From assembly GCA_947503305.1 (NCBI GenBank), contig CANNDF010000002.1:372001-436000 (forward strand): a stretch of 64,000 nt of DNA. Reading direction: 5' to 3'. Shown piece after piece: positions 33,669-41,738 of the stretch. The position numbers and the translations under genes are program-made. How positions within the stretch are numbered: the first letter of the stretch is position 1; each line of letters starts with the position of its first letter. The stretch comes from an uncultured Dokdonia sp. GTDB lineage: Bacteria; Bacteroidota; Bacteroidia; Flavobacteriales; Flavobacteriaceae. A model generated the notes under the pieces. It was not told the origin of the DNA. It saw only the letters and a list, made by a program, of their open reading frames with translations, and searched no databases.

Positions 33669-33722
33669 TAAATAACACTCAAAAACTCTAAAAGTCCTGA
33701 TTACCGATCAGGACTTTTTTTT
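33631..33722 (+). promoter_or_regulatory. Attenuator with antiterminator and intrinsic terminator
   Basis: The terminator stem has arms AAAAGTCCTGAT (33690-33701) and ATCAGGACTTTT (33707-33718), a 5-nt loop and a T8 tract ending at 33722, 40 bp before pheA. Upstream, CAGGAC (33652-33657) can pair with GTCCTG of the terminator's 5' arm, giving an antiterminator. TTTTCTTC over the Phe codons (33631-33638) can pair with GAAGAAAA (33644-33651), a competing hairpin next to CAGGAC. A ribosome stalled at Tyr/Phe codons would mask the first arm and favour readthrough. The pairings are visible; the switching is inferred. Confidence 0.75.
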
Positions 33723-33762
33723 GTGCTTTTTTTAACGAAAACGTTGTACTAGAAAGAATATT

Positions 33763-34587
33763 ATGACAAAAAATGTAGCAATACAAGGAACTTTGGGGTC
33801 TTTCCATCATAAGGTGGCTCAGGAGTTTTTTACTCCAGAAATAAAGGTCGAGGAGTGTATGTCATTTCCAATATTGGCAGACTGTTTAGTTTCTGGTAAG
33901 GTGACAGATGCGGTTATGGCAATAGAAAATTCTATAGCGGGCGCTATTTTACCTAATTATGCCTTACTAGATCAATATAATCTAAATATTGAAGGAGAGT
34001 TTTATCTAGATGTTCATCATAATCTTATGGGTTTACAGGGCCAGAGTATAGACGATATAAATGAAGTATGGTCGCATCCCATGGCACATTTACAGTGCCG
34101 TAATTTTTTTAGAGATTATCCACATATTAAGCTTGTAGAAGATACGGATACTGCTGGGGTTGCCCGCGAGATTCAAAAAAGGAATTTAAAAGGTATAGGT
34201 GCCATTGCTAGTGTTACTGCTTCTGAGATCTATAATTTGGAAATTATTGCTCCTCAAATCCAAACTATAAAAGAGAATGCGACTCGCTTTTTTATTTTAA
34301 ATACAGATAAGAAAAGCATAAATGATAAGGTTGATAAGGCTTCTTTACGATTTACAACAGATCATAAACGAGGAAGTCTTGCTACTATTCTTAATGTAAT
34401 GAGTGATTTTAAGCTCAATTTGACAAAAATCCAATCAATGCCTATTATAGAAACTCCATGGAAATATGCTTTTTTTGTAGATGTCACTTTTGAAGCCTAT
34501 GAGGATTATATAAAAGCAAAGAAAGTCTTAACCATTATGGCGACAGATTTTAAAGTTTTAGGAGAATATAAAAATCGAAAAAAATGA
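33763..34587 (+). CDS. pheA: Prephenate dehydratase
   Basis: Converts prephenate to phenylpyruvate in phenylalanine synthesis. It has 274 residues: a PDT catalytic domain (about 1-185; IQGTLGSFHHKVAQEF, AVMAIENSIAGAILPNY, ENATRFFIL) and a C-terminal ACT domain (about 195-270; SLATILNVMSDFKLNLTKIQSMPI) for allosteric control by phenylalanine. There is no fused chorismate mutase; that activity is on the DAHP synthase three genes downstream. It is the first structural gene of the operon, 40 bp after the attenuator terminator, and overlaps the aminotransferase gene by 4 bp (ATGA). Confidence 0.95.
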   Translation: MTKNVAIQGTLGSFHHKVAQEFFTPEIKVEECMSFPILADCLVSGKVTDAVMAIENSIAGAILPNYALLDQYNLNIEGEFYLDVHHNLMGLQGQSIDDINEVWSHPMAHLQCRNFFRDYPHIKLVEDTDTAGVAREIQKRNLKGIGAIASVTASEIYNLEIIAPQIQTIKENATRFFILNTDKKSINDKVDKASLRFTTDHKRGSLATILNVMSDFKLNLTKIQSMPIIETPWKYAFFVDVTFEAYEDYIKAKKVLTIMATDFKVLGEYKNRKK

Positions 34588-35726
34588 TGCAACCTGCAGA
34601 TCGATTATTAGAAACAAAAGAATACTACTTTTCACGCAAGCTTAAAGAGGTTCGATCTCTTGCAATAGAAGGTCATCCTATAATTAATATGGGCATTGGA
34701 AGTCCAGATATGCCTGCTCCAGATGAGGTTGTTCATGCTTTAAAAGAAGGACTTGGTCATCCAAATACACATCAATATCAAAGTTATATAGGACTTCCAG
34801 AATTACGAGATGCTATTGCTCAATTTTATAAACAACACTATGGAGTATTAGTAAACCCACTTTCAGAAATATTACCATTAATGGGTTCTAAAGAAGGGAT
34901 CATGCACATTAGTATGGCCTTCTTGAATCCAGGAGATAAAGTGTTAATCCCTAATCCAGGATACCCTACATATAGCGCAGTAACAAAACTGGTTGAAGCA
35001 GTACCAGTGACTTATGACCTTGATGCAAATCATCAATGGCTACCCGATTTAGAGCAGTTGTCTAATCAGGATCTTACAGATGTAAAAATTATGTGGATAA
35101 ACTATCCACATATGCCTACTGGCGTAAATGCGGATACGTCGTTTTTTAAAAAACTAATAGCCTTTGCAAAAGCACATGCTATTTTAATTGTTAATGATAA
35201 TCCCTACAGTTTTGTTTTGAATGATCATCCTACATCAATATTAAATATTGAAGGTGCAAAGGAAGTAGCAATAGAATTGAATTCTTTGAGTAAAACCTTT
35301 AATATGGCAGGATGGCGCGTAGGGATGGTATTGGGCGATTCAGAATATATCGCTCATATTTTAAAAGTAAAATCGAATATGGATAGCGGGATGTTTTACG
35401 GGATCCAGAAAGGAGCTATTGCGGCATTACAAATGTCAAAAGAATGGTTTGAGAAGATAAATCTAGTATACAAAAGACGTAGAGATCTTATATATACACT
35501 AGCTCAGAAGTTAGATTGTAGCTTTACTCGTGATGGAGTTGGAATGTTTGTTTGGGCAAAACTACCTGAGGGTATACATGCAGAAAAATTTATAAATGAA
35601 ATTTTATACCAAAAATATGTTTTTATTACTCCAGGCACCATTTTTGGAACTCAAGGGGAGGGGTATATACGATTTAGTCTTTGTGTTACAGAAGACCAAA
35701 TACAGGAAGCGATTGATCGGTTTTAG
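34584..35726 (+). CDS. PLP-dependent aminotransferase (class I/II), probably aromatic
   Basis: A 380-residue fold-type I aminotransferase with INMGIGSPDMPAP near the N-terminus, the NPGYPTY segment, and the PLP lysine in SLSKTFNMAGWRVG. Position between pheA and tyrA, with a 4-bp overlap with pheA, implies the last transamination of phenylpyruvate and 4-hydroxyphenylpyruvate, or transamination of prephenate. Similar sequences also include LL-diaminopimelate aminotransferases, so the substrate is inferred from context. After its stop there is a copy of the GCTTTCGCGAAAGC palindrome and a 70-bp gap before tyrA. Confidence 0.85.
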   Translation: MMQPADRLLETKEYYFSRKLKEVRSLAIEGHPIINMGIGSPDMPAPDEVVHALKEGLGHPNTHQYQSYIGLPELRDAIAQFYKQHYGVLVNPLSEILPLMGSKEGIMHISMAFLNPGDKVLIPNPGYPTYSAVTKLVEAVPVTYDLDANHQWLPDLEQLSNQDLTDVKIMWINYPHMPTGVNADTSFFKKLIAFAKAHAILIVNDNPYSFVLNDHPTSILNIEGAKEVAIELNSLSKTFNMAGWRVGMVLGDSEYIAHILKVKSNMDSGMFYGIQKGAIAALQMSKEWFEKINLVYKRRRDLIYTLAQKLDCSFTRDGVGMFVWAKLPEGIHAEKFINEILYQKYVFITPGTIFGTQGEGYIRFSLCVTEDQIQEAIDRF

Positions 35727-35729
35727 TAC

Positions 35730-35743
35730 GCTTTCGCGAAAGC
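35730..35743. repeat. GCTTTCGCGAAAGC palindrome, copy 5 (within the aromatic operon)
   Basis: A perfect core with flanks TAC and ATAC, 3 bp after the aminotransferase stop, inside a probable operon. Confidence 0.9.
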
Positions 35744-35796
35744 ATACTTAAAATTTTAATTGGAATGTCAATAGAAAAGAGAATTAACGATTTATA

Positions 35797-36648
35797 ATGA
35801 AGAAAATATATATCATTGGTGTAGGGTTAATAGGAGGGTCTTTTGCAAAAGATCTTCGATCGCATATGCCTGATGCAACTATATTAGGAATAGATACAAA
35901 TCCAGAACATATTAATGAAGCTAAAGCTATAGGTTTTATTGATGAAGAAGGAGAATTATATGATCTTAAGAATGCAGATTTAGTAGTGCTATCTATACCT
36001 GTAGATATAGCAACACGTGTTTTGCCTGATGTGTTAGATCGTATAGGTGAAGAAACATTAGTGATTGATATGGGGTCTACAAAAGAGGCAATATGTAAAT
36101 GTGTGACGGATCATAAAATGCGTAGAAATTTTTTAGCCTGCCATCCTATTGCTGGGACAGAATTTTCTGGACCAAGTGCAGCTATTGATGGACTATATAG
36201 TGGAAAGACAAATATTATTTGTGAAGTAGAAAAAACGACATTTAAATTACAAGAGAAGGCTCTCGCTTTATTTACATCTATGGGTATGCGTATACGATAT
36301 ATGGACCCAGTATCTCATGACAAACATATTGCATATATGTCCCATCTATCCCATATAAGTTCTTTTATGTTAGGAAAAACGGTCATAGATAAAGAAAAAA
36401 ATGAACGAGATATTTTTGATATGGCAGGAAGTGGATTTGCGTCTACAGTACGACTAGCAAAAAGTAACCCTACCACATGGACCTCTATCTTCCAGCAGAA
36501 TAAAGAAAACATCTTAGAAACCCTTGAAGAATATATAGCAAATCTGGAACAATTTAAAAAACTGATGGAGACAGATAATTTTCAGGGAGTCTATCAGGAA
36601 ATGAAAAATACAAATCATATTAAAGAAATATTAAAAGGAATTAAATAA
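35797..36648 (+). CDS. tyrA: Prephenate dehydrogenase
   Basis: Oxidative decarboxylation of prephenate to 4-hydroxyphenylpyruvate for tyrosine. It has 283 residues with the Rossmann motif GVGLIGGSFAKDL at the N-terminus, the Asp of ILGIDTN for NAD(H) specificity, ACHPIAGTEFSGP, the catalytic-histidine region, and SHDKHIAYMSHLSHISSFML. There is no ACT domain, so feedback control probably rests on the attenuator and on other enzymes. It lies between the aminotransferase and the DAHP synthase/chorismate mutase genes. Confidence 0.93.
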   Translation: MKKIYIIGVGLIGGSFAKDLRSHMPDATILGIDTNPEHINEAKAIGFIDEEGELYDLKNADLVVLSIPVDIATRVLPDVLDRIGEETLVIDMGSTKEAICKCVTDHKMRRNFLACHPIAGTEFSGPSAAIDGLYSGKTNIICEVEKTTFKLQEKALALFTSMGMRIRYMDPVSHDKHIAYMSHLSHISSFMLGKTVIDKEKNERDIFDMAGSGFASTVRLAKSNPTTWTSIFQQNKENILETLEEYIANLEQFKKLMETDNFQGVYQEMKNTNHIKEILKGIK

Positions 36649-36661
36649 GTCAAAACTGGCA

Positions 36662-36669
36662 TAAATTTG
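36662..36669 (+). promoter_or_regulatory. TAnnTTTG element directly before aroF
   Basis: TAAATTTG ends 7 bp before the ATG of the DAHP synthase gene. If used, it would give an almost leaderless transcript that escapes the upstream attenuator. No -33 TTG at the standard distance is clear. Confidence 0.35.
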
Positions 36670-36676
36670 CAGAATT

Positions 36677-37759
36677 ATGGAAAATAAAAAAGAACTTAGA
36701 AATTGGTTAGATGCTTTTGGGTTAGATCACCCTTTAGTTATCGCAGGCCCTTGTAGTGCAGAGACAGAAGCGCAGGTACTCAAGATTGCTCATCAACTAA
36801 AAGATAGCGATGCTACTGTATTACGTGCTGGTATTTGGAAACCAAGGACACGTCCAGGTAATTTTGAAGGGGTTGGTGCTTTAGGGTTAAAATGGTTGCA
36901 AAAAGCCAAAGAAGAAACGGGAATGCTTACGACTACAGAGGTTGCAAATTCTCATCACGTAGAACTTGCATTAGAACATGATGTAGATATTCTATGGATA
37001 GGAGCTCGTACCACTGTTTCCCCTTTTATTGTACAAGATATTGCAGATGCTCTTAAAGGTACAGATAAGACAGTACTCATTAAGAACCCAGTGAATCCAG
37101 ATTTATCTTTGTGGTTAGGGGCAGTAGAGCGTTTTTATACAGCAGATGTTAAGAATCTGGGAGTAATTCATAGAGGTTTTTCTACTTATGAAAAAACGCG
37201 ATATAGAAACAATCCAGAATGGCAAATTGCTATTGATTTACAAAATCGCTTTCCAGATCTTCCATTAATTCTTGATCCATCTCATATTGCAGGACGTAGA
37301 GATATTATACATGATTTGAGTCAGACAGCGCTTGATCTTAATTATGATGGACTTATGGTAGAAACTCATCATGATCCTGATAATGCGTGGAGTGATGCTG
37401 CACAGCAAATTACCCCTGAGACTTTAATTCAGATGACAATTGACCTTAAAATACGAGAAGAAGAAGGTAAAGAAATTGAGTATAACAATAAATTGAATAC
37501 CCTACGTACACAAATTGATGTTGTAGATCATCAACTTATAGAAAGTCTTGGAAAACGTATGAAGATATCTGATGATATTGGATTACTTAAAAAAGAGAAT
37601 AATGTTTCTATACTTCAAACAAAACGATGGAATGAAATTCTAGGAAAGATGATTCTGGAAGGAGAACAACATAATCTAAGTGAAGAATTTATCTTGCGTG
37701 TATTTAAAGCGATACATCAAGAATCCATTAATCATCAGAAAAAAGTTGCTCAACTCTAA
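36677..37759 (+). CDS. aroF: Bifunctional DAHP synthase / chorismate mutase
   Basis: A 360-residue fusion. The N-terminal ~260 residues are a type I-beta DAHP synthase (LVIAGPCSAE, RAGIWKPRTRPGNFEG, LIKNPVNPD, ILDPSHIAGRR, DGLMVETHHDPDNAWSDA), catalysing the first shikimate-pathway step. Residues ~275-355 are an AroQ-type chorismate mutase (LRTQIDVVDHQLIESLGKRMKISDDIGLLKKEN). The order DAHP synthase then mutase is the one seen in other Bacteroidota, the reverse of Bacillus AroA. The mutase supplies the activity missing from this organism's PheA and TyrA. It is the last gene of the operon and ends in a strong terminator. Confidence 0.93.
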   Translation: MENKKELRNWLDAFGLDHPLVIAGPCSAETEAQVLKIAHQLKDSDATVLRAGIWKPRTRPGNFEGVGALGLKWLQKAKEETGMLTTTEVANSHHVELALEHDVDILWIGARTTVSPFIVQDIADALKGTDKTVLIKNPVNPDLSLWLGAVERFYTADVKNLGVIHRGFSTYEKTRYRNNPEWQIAIDLQNRFPDLPLILDPSHIAGRRDIIHDLSQTALDLNYDGLMVETHHDPDNAWSDAAQQITPETLIQMTIDLKIREEEGKEIEYNNKLNTLRTQIDVVDHQLIESLGKRMKISDDIGLLKKENNVSILQTKRWNEILGKMILEGEQHNLSEEFILRVFKAIHQESINHQKKVAQL

Positions 37760-37776
37760 TATATAATGGGAATAAT

Positions 37777-37814
37777 AAAAAAGAGCGACACCAGTACTGG
37801 TGTCGCTCTTTTTT
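37777..37814. terminator. Bidirectional terminator after the aromatic operon
   Basis: A 38-bp perfect palindrome; each arm is an A-run then GAGCGACACCAGT, and the right arm ends in a T-run. It serves aroF and the convergent gene at 37827. Confidence 0.95.
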
Positions 37815-37826
37815 ATAGTGGTTACT

Positions 37827-38282
37827 TTATTGTTTTGGTCTTTTAAAAATATATCGGGTAATAAAGATTCCTTTCCCATCTCCTTTACCTCCTTCACTTT
37901 CAACTGCACTTGCAACAAATGCCAGATCCCATCCTTCTTCTAGCATTGTATTTATTTTTGATTGTATCACAGCATCATTTGCGGCAATATTTTGGAAGCG
38001 GATTCCTCCTAGATTATAGAAATTCAAAAGTTTTGTTTCGTCATAGCCTTTTACACGTATTTCGGCACGTTTTGACTTATTACGATCTTTTTCATCTTCA
38101 CTTTTTGTAGTTGTAAACTCTTTGTAATCTCTAGTGTCATTTGCAGATATTAACCTTGATCTACCTAGCCCGTTAGGTACTATAGACTCTACACTTGTGA
38201 CTACTTTTACTTCATATTGCTGTGCCTGCATGTCAACTGATAAGAGTGCTATAATAGCTACTCCAAGTAAAATTTTCTTCAT
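37827..38282 (-). CDS. Small exported protein, DUF4177-like
   Basis: A 151-residue protein with a signal peptide (MKKILLGVAIIALLSVDMQAQ). The C-terminal part, SKINTMLEEGWDLAFVASAVESEG ... GIFITRYIFKRP, resembles the LNxLGxEGWELV core of DUF4177 proteins. The middle is basic and polar. It is exported to the periplasm or beyond; the role is unknown. It is divergent from rsgA, with an 84-bp gap. Confidence 0.65.
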   Translation of the reverse strand: MKKILLGVAIIALLSVDMQAQQYEVKVVTSVESIVPNGLGRSRLISANDTRDYKEFTTTKSEDEKDRNKSKRAEIRVKGYDETKLLNFYNLGGIRFQNIAANDAVIQSKINTMLEEGWDLAFVASAVESEGGKGDGKGIFITRYIFKRPKQ

Positions 38283-38366
38283 TGCCTTTGGTTTTAATGG
38301 TTATACCTTACCAAAATAGATAAATTTCTTGGTAAAAAGTACCTATTTTTGTAACAACTTATCTAT

Positions 38367-39317
38367 ATGACAGGAATAGTATATAAATCTACGGGAAGTT
38401 GGTATACCGTTAAAACAGAAAGGGGTGTATGGTATGAGTGCCGTATAAAAGGAAAATTCAGGATAAAAGGTATCAAAAGTACAAATCCTGTTGCAGTAGG
38501 GGATGTCGTAGATTTTGAGTTAGATACTAAAAGTGATATAGAAACAGGAGTCATTACAAACATTCACGATCGGGAAAATTATATTATTAGGAAATCAGTA
38601 AACCTTTCAAAGCAAACACATATTATTGCTTCTAATGTAGATCAGGTATTTCTCTTAATAACATTAAATAACCCACCTACTTTTACAGCTTTTATTGATC
38701 GCTTTCTCATCACTGCAGAAGCTTATGATATTAAAGCAATTTTATTGTTTAATAAAATTGATACATATACAGAAGATGAGTTGCTAGAGGTTAAGTTTTT
38801 AGCAGCGATGTATAGAGAGATAGGTTATGAATGTATAGGTATTTCTGCGTTAAAAGAAACAAATGTACAAGATGTCAAAGATGTAATGCGAGGTAAGGTT
38901 AATATGTTTACAGGTCATAGTGGTGTGGGAAAGTCTACCTTAGTAAATGCTATAGAACCCTCATTAGATCTCAAAACTAAAGCTATAAGTGAACAACATA
39001 TGCAAGGACAGCATACGACTACTTTTGCAGAGATGTATGATTTGAGTTTTGATGCTAAGATTATAGATACTCCAGGCATAAAAGGGTTTGGGATAGTAGA
39101 TATGGAACGGGAAGAAATAGGAGATTATTTTCCAGAATTTTTTGCCCTCAAAAGTGACTGTAAATTTAATAACTGCTTGCATCTGGAAGAACCTAAATGT
39201 GCGGTAAAAGATGCCTTAGATAATGATGAGCTACATTGGTCTAGATATAAAAGCTATGTACAGATTATGGAAGGAGATGAAGAACAGTATCGTAAAGACC
39301 AATATGCATTAGATTAA
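38367..39317 (+). CDS. rsgA: Ribosome small-subunit-dependent GTPase A
   Basis: A circularly permuted GTPase of 316 residues that checks late 30S assembly. An OB-fold N-terminus (about 1-80) precedes the permuted G domain: NKID (G4) comes before the P-loop GHSGVGKSTLVN and DTPGIKGFG (G3). A C-terminal zinc motif (CKFNNCLHLEEPKC) follows. A TATTTTTG element lies at 38344-38351. The dtd gene begins 4 bp after its stop, so the two form an operon. Confidence 0.95.
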   Translation: MTGIVYKSTGSWYTVKTERGVWYECRIKGKFRIKGIKSTNPVAVGDVVDFELDTKSDIETGVITNIHDRENYIIRKSVNLSKQTHIIASNVDQVFLLITLNNPPTFTAFIDRFLITAEAYDIKAILLFNKIDTYTEDELLEVKFLAAMYREIGYECIGISALKETNVQDVKDVMRGKVNMFTGHSGVGKSTLVNAIEPSLDLKTKAISEQHMQGQHTTTFAEMYDLSFDAKIIDTPGIKGFGIVDMEREEIGDYFPEFFALKSDCKFNNCLHLEEPKCAVKDALDNDELHWSRYKSYVQIMEGDEEQYRKDQYALD

Positions 39318-39320
39318 TTT

Positions 39321-39773
39321 ATGAAAGTTACGATACAACGTGTTACAGAAGCATCTGTAACTATAGACAAAAATATAAAATCTTCCATAGGGAAAGGGTT
39401 TTTAATCTTTTTAGGGATTACACATGATGATGATAAGGAAGATATAGAATGGCTTACCAACAAAATAGTTGGATTACGTATTTTCAGTGATGAACACAAT
39501 GCTATGAATTTGTCTATTACTGATATCGGTGGAGATATATTAGTAATAAGCCAGTTTACATTGCATGCAAGTACAAAAAAAGGGAATCGCCCTTCATTTC
39601 TCAAAGCAGCAAAACCAGATATTGCAATTCCTATTTATGAAATGTTTTTGAATACGCTTTCGCGAAAGCTAACAAAAAAAGTATTTTCAGGTGAGTTTGG
39701 CGCCGATATGGAGGTACGCTTACTTAATGATGGTCCAGTAACTATAAATATTGATTCAAAAAAAAAGGAGTAA
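39321..39773 (+). CDS. dtd: D-aminoacyl-tRNA deacylase
   Basis: Removes D-amino acids, and Gly mischarged on tRNA-Ala, from tRNA. It has 150 residues with the DTD motifs QRVTEASVTID, a SQFTLHA active-site segment and the GPVTI motif near the C-terminus (NDGPVTINIDS). The length is normal. A palindrome copy inside the gene encodes TLSRKL in the segment before the last strands, a site that seems to tolerate insertions. Co-transcribed with rsgA. Confidence 0.93.
   Translation: MKVTIQRVTEASVTIDKNIKSSIGKGFLIFLGITHDDDKEDIEWLTNKIVGLRIFSDEHNAMNLSITDIGGDILVISQFTLHASTKKGNRPSFLKAAKPDIAIPIYEMFLNTLSRKLTKKVFSGEFGADMEVRLLNDGPVTINIDSKKKE
39656..39669. repeat. GCTTTCGCGAAAGC palindrome, copy 6 (inside dtd)
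   Basis: A perfect 14-bp copy read in frame as LSRK within dtd. Confidence 0.9.
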
Positions 39774-39820
39774 ATTTTTGTAAGTAAATTTCTTACACTT
39801 ATATTTCAAAAAAATTATTA

Positions 39821-41728
39821 ATGCGCTTATTTTTATATTGTTGCATACTATTGCAACCTATGTTATTTTTTGGTCAGGAAGGCTTAAAATATCAGTCAAT
39901 TCTTATTGATGAAACGCTTAAAAAAAATGCACATAGCATTTTAAGAAATGAACGATTAGAAGTTACGATACCCAATCAACGTACGATAGAGTTTGATAAT
40001 TATCGCGTGGTTACAGTATTTAATAAAAAAGGAAATTCAGATGTAGATGCCTATGCTCATTACGACAAAGAGACTCGTATTAAGAAAATGGAAGCTACAA
40101 TCTATGATAAGTTTGGTAAAGAGATAAAAAAGTATAAAAAAAGTGATTTCAAAGACGTGAGTGCTGTTAGTGGCGGAACGCTCTTCTCAGATTCACGAGT
40201 AAAATATCTTGAGTACACCCCTACATCATATCCATATACTGTAGAATATCATTATACAACAACGAGTACAAATACTGCATTTATACCTGGATGGGTACCT
40301 AATGGTTCCTATAATGCAAGTACTGAGAAAAGTAGTTACACAATTAATTATAATCAAGACGTGCTTGCTCTAAAGTATAAAGTTATAAATTCTTCAGATC
40401 AGATCACCATAAAAGAATCTCCTGGTCAAATAAGTGTATCTATAGAAAATTATGAAGCACTGGTTCCAGAAGCATACAGCCCGGGATTTGAAAATATATC
40501 CCCCAAAATTCTTTTTGCTTTGGATAAATTTCACTTAGCTGGAGTAGATGGCGATGCAAAAGATTGGGAAAGCTTTGGGATGTGGATTAATAATTATCTA
40601 TTGAGTGGAACACAAGAAGTTCCAGAAGAGACCAAAATGGAGGTATTACGTCTGGTAGAAGGAGAAACTGACACTGTAGAAAAAGCCCGTAAGATATATG
40701 AATACGTTCAAGAGAAAACAAGGTATATAAGTGTTCAAGTAGGTATAGGTGGTTGGAAACCGATGCTCGCTTCAGAAGTGGATGCATTAGGATATGGAGA
40801 TTGTAAAGCTCTTACAAATTATACAAAATCCCTTCTGGACGTTGCTGAAATCCCTTCCTACTATACGGTACTATATGCGGGTAAGGAAAAAAAAGACATA
40901 CAACCAGATTTTACTTCTATGCAAGGAAATCATGCTATATTAAGTATACCAAATGATGATGATTATATTTGGTTAGAATGTACAAGTCAAGAAATTCCTT
41001 TTGGATTTATAGGTGATTTTACAGACGATAGAGATGTTGTTATTATAACACCTGAAGGTGGGAAAATTGTACACACAGATGTATATGATTATAAAGAAAA
41101 CACGCAAGATTTAAAAGGCAGTTATACTATTACCCTAGAAGGAAGTATAGAGGCTCAGGTTGAAATGAATTCTAAAGGGATTCAATATGATGATCGCTAT
41201 TTGGTTGAAAATCAAATAGAAAAAGATCAAAAGGATCACTATTATGATTTTTGGGATTACGTTAATAATATGGAGATACAATCCATTGCTGTAGAAAACG
41301 ATAAGAATGAGATTGTTCTTACTGAAAAAGTTGCATTTAAAGCAGATAATTATGCCTCTTTTGCTGGTGATGAAATGTTGGTAAGCTTAAATGCATTTAA
41401 CAGATCTACCTATGTTCCAAAACGATATAGGAATAGAAAATATGGAGTAAGAATAGACAGAGGATTTATAGATACAGATAGTGTTAGTGTTACAATTCCA
41501 AAAGAATATAGCCTGCCAGAATCTATAGAAAATATTCATGTAGAAAGTGAATTTGGAACCTATGATGTAGAGTATACTTTAGGTGAAGATAATACCATTT
41601 CTTACATCAGGAAATATGTATTTCTTGATGGGGAATTTCCAAAAGAAAAATATAGTGACTTTAGGAAATTTCTAAAGAAGATAGCGCGCTATGATAGTCA
41701 GAAAATAGTATTAACAAAAATTGAATAA
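39821..41728 (+). CDS. DUF3857 / transglutaminase-like exported protein (catalytic residues present)
   Basis: A 635-residue protein with a signal peptide (MRLFLYCCILLQPMLFFG). It contains a DUF3857 beta domain (about 45-200), then a transglutaminase-like core with Cys328 in GYGDCKAL and His371 in GNHAIL, and Glu386 (WLECTS) where an Asp is usual, then a DUF3858-like C-terminal beta domain. It is the only one of three tandem paralogues that keeps the Cys and His. It may be a peptidase or transferase in the periplasm; the activity is unproven. The next gene starts 10 bp after its stop. Confidence 0.75.
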   Translation: MRLFLYCCILLQPMLFFGQEGLKYQSILIDETLKKNAHSILRNERLEVTIPNQRTIEFDNYRVVTVFNKKGNSDVDAYAHYDKETRIKKMEATIYDKFGKEIKKYKKSDFKDVSAVSGGTLFSDSRVKYLEYTPTSYPYTVEYHYTTTSTNTAFIPGWVPNGSYNASTEKSSYTINYNQDVLALKYKVINSSDQITIKESPGQISVSIENYEALVPEAYSPGFENISPKILFALDKFHLAGVDGDAKDWESFGMWINNYLLSGTQEVPEETKMEVLRLVEGETDTVEKARKIYEYVQEKTRYISVQVGIGGWKPMLASEVDALGYGDCKALTNYTKSLLDVAEIPSYYTVLYAGKEKKDIQPDFTSMQGNHAILSIPNDDDYIWLECTSQEIPFGFIGDFTDDRDVVIITPEGGKIVHTDVYDYKENTQDLKGSYTITLEGSIEAQVEMNSKGIQYDDRYLVENQIEKDQKDHYYDFWDYVNNMEIQSIAVENDKNEIVLTEKVAFKADNYASFAGDEMLVSLNAFNRSTYVPKRYRNRKYGVRIDRGFIDTDSVSVTIPKEYSLPESIENIHVESEFGTYDVEYTLGEDNTISYIRKYVFLDGEFPKEKYSDFRKFLKKIARYDSQKIVLTKIE

Positions 41729-41738
41729 ACAGAACGAG

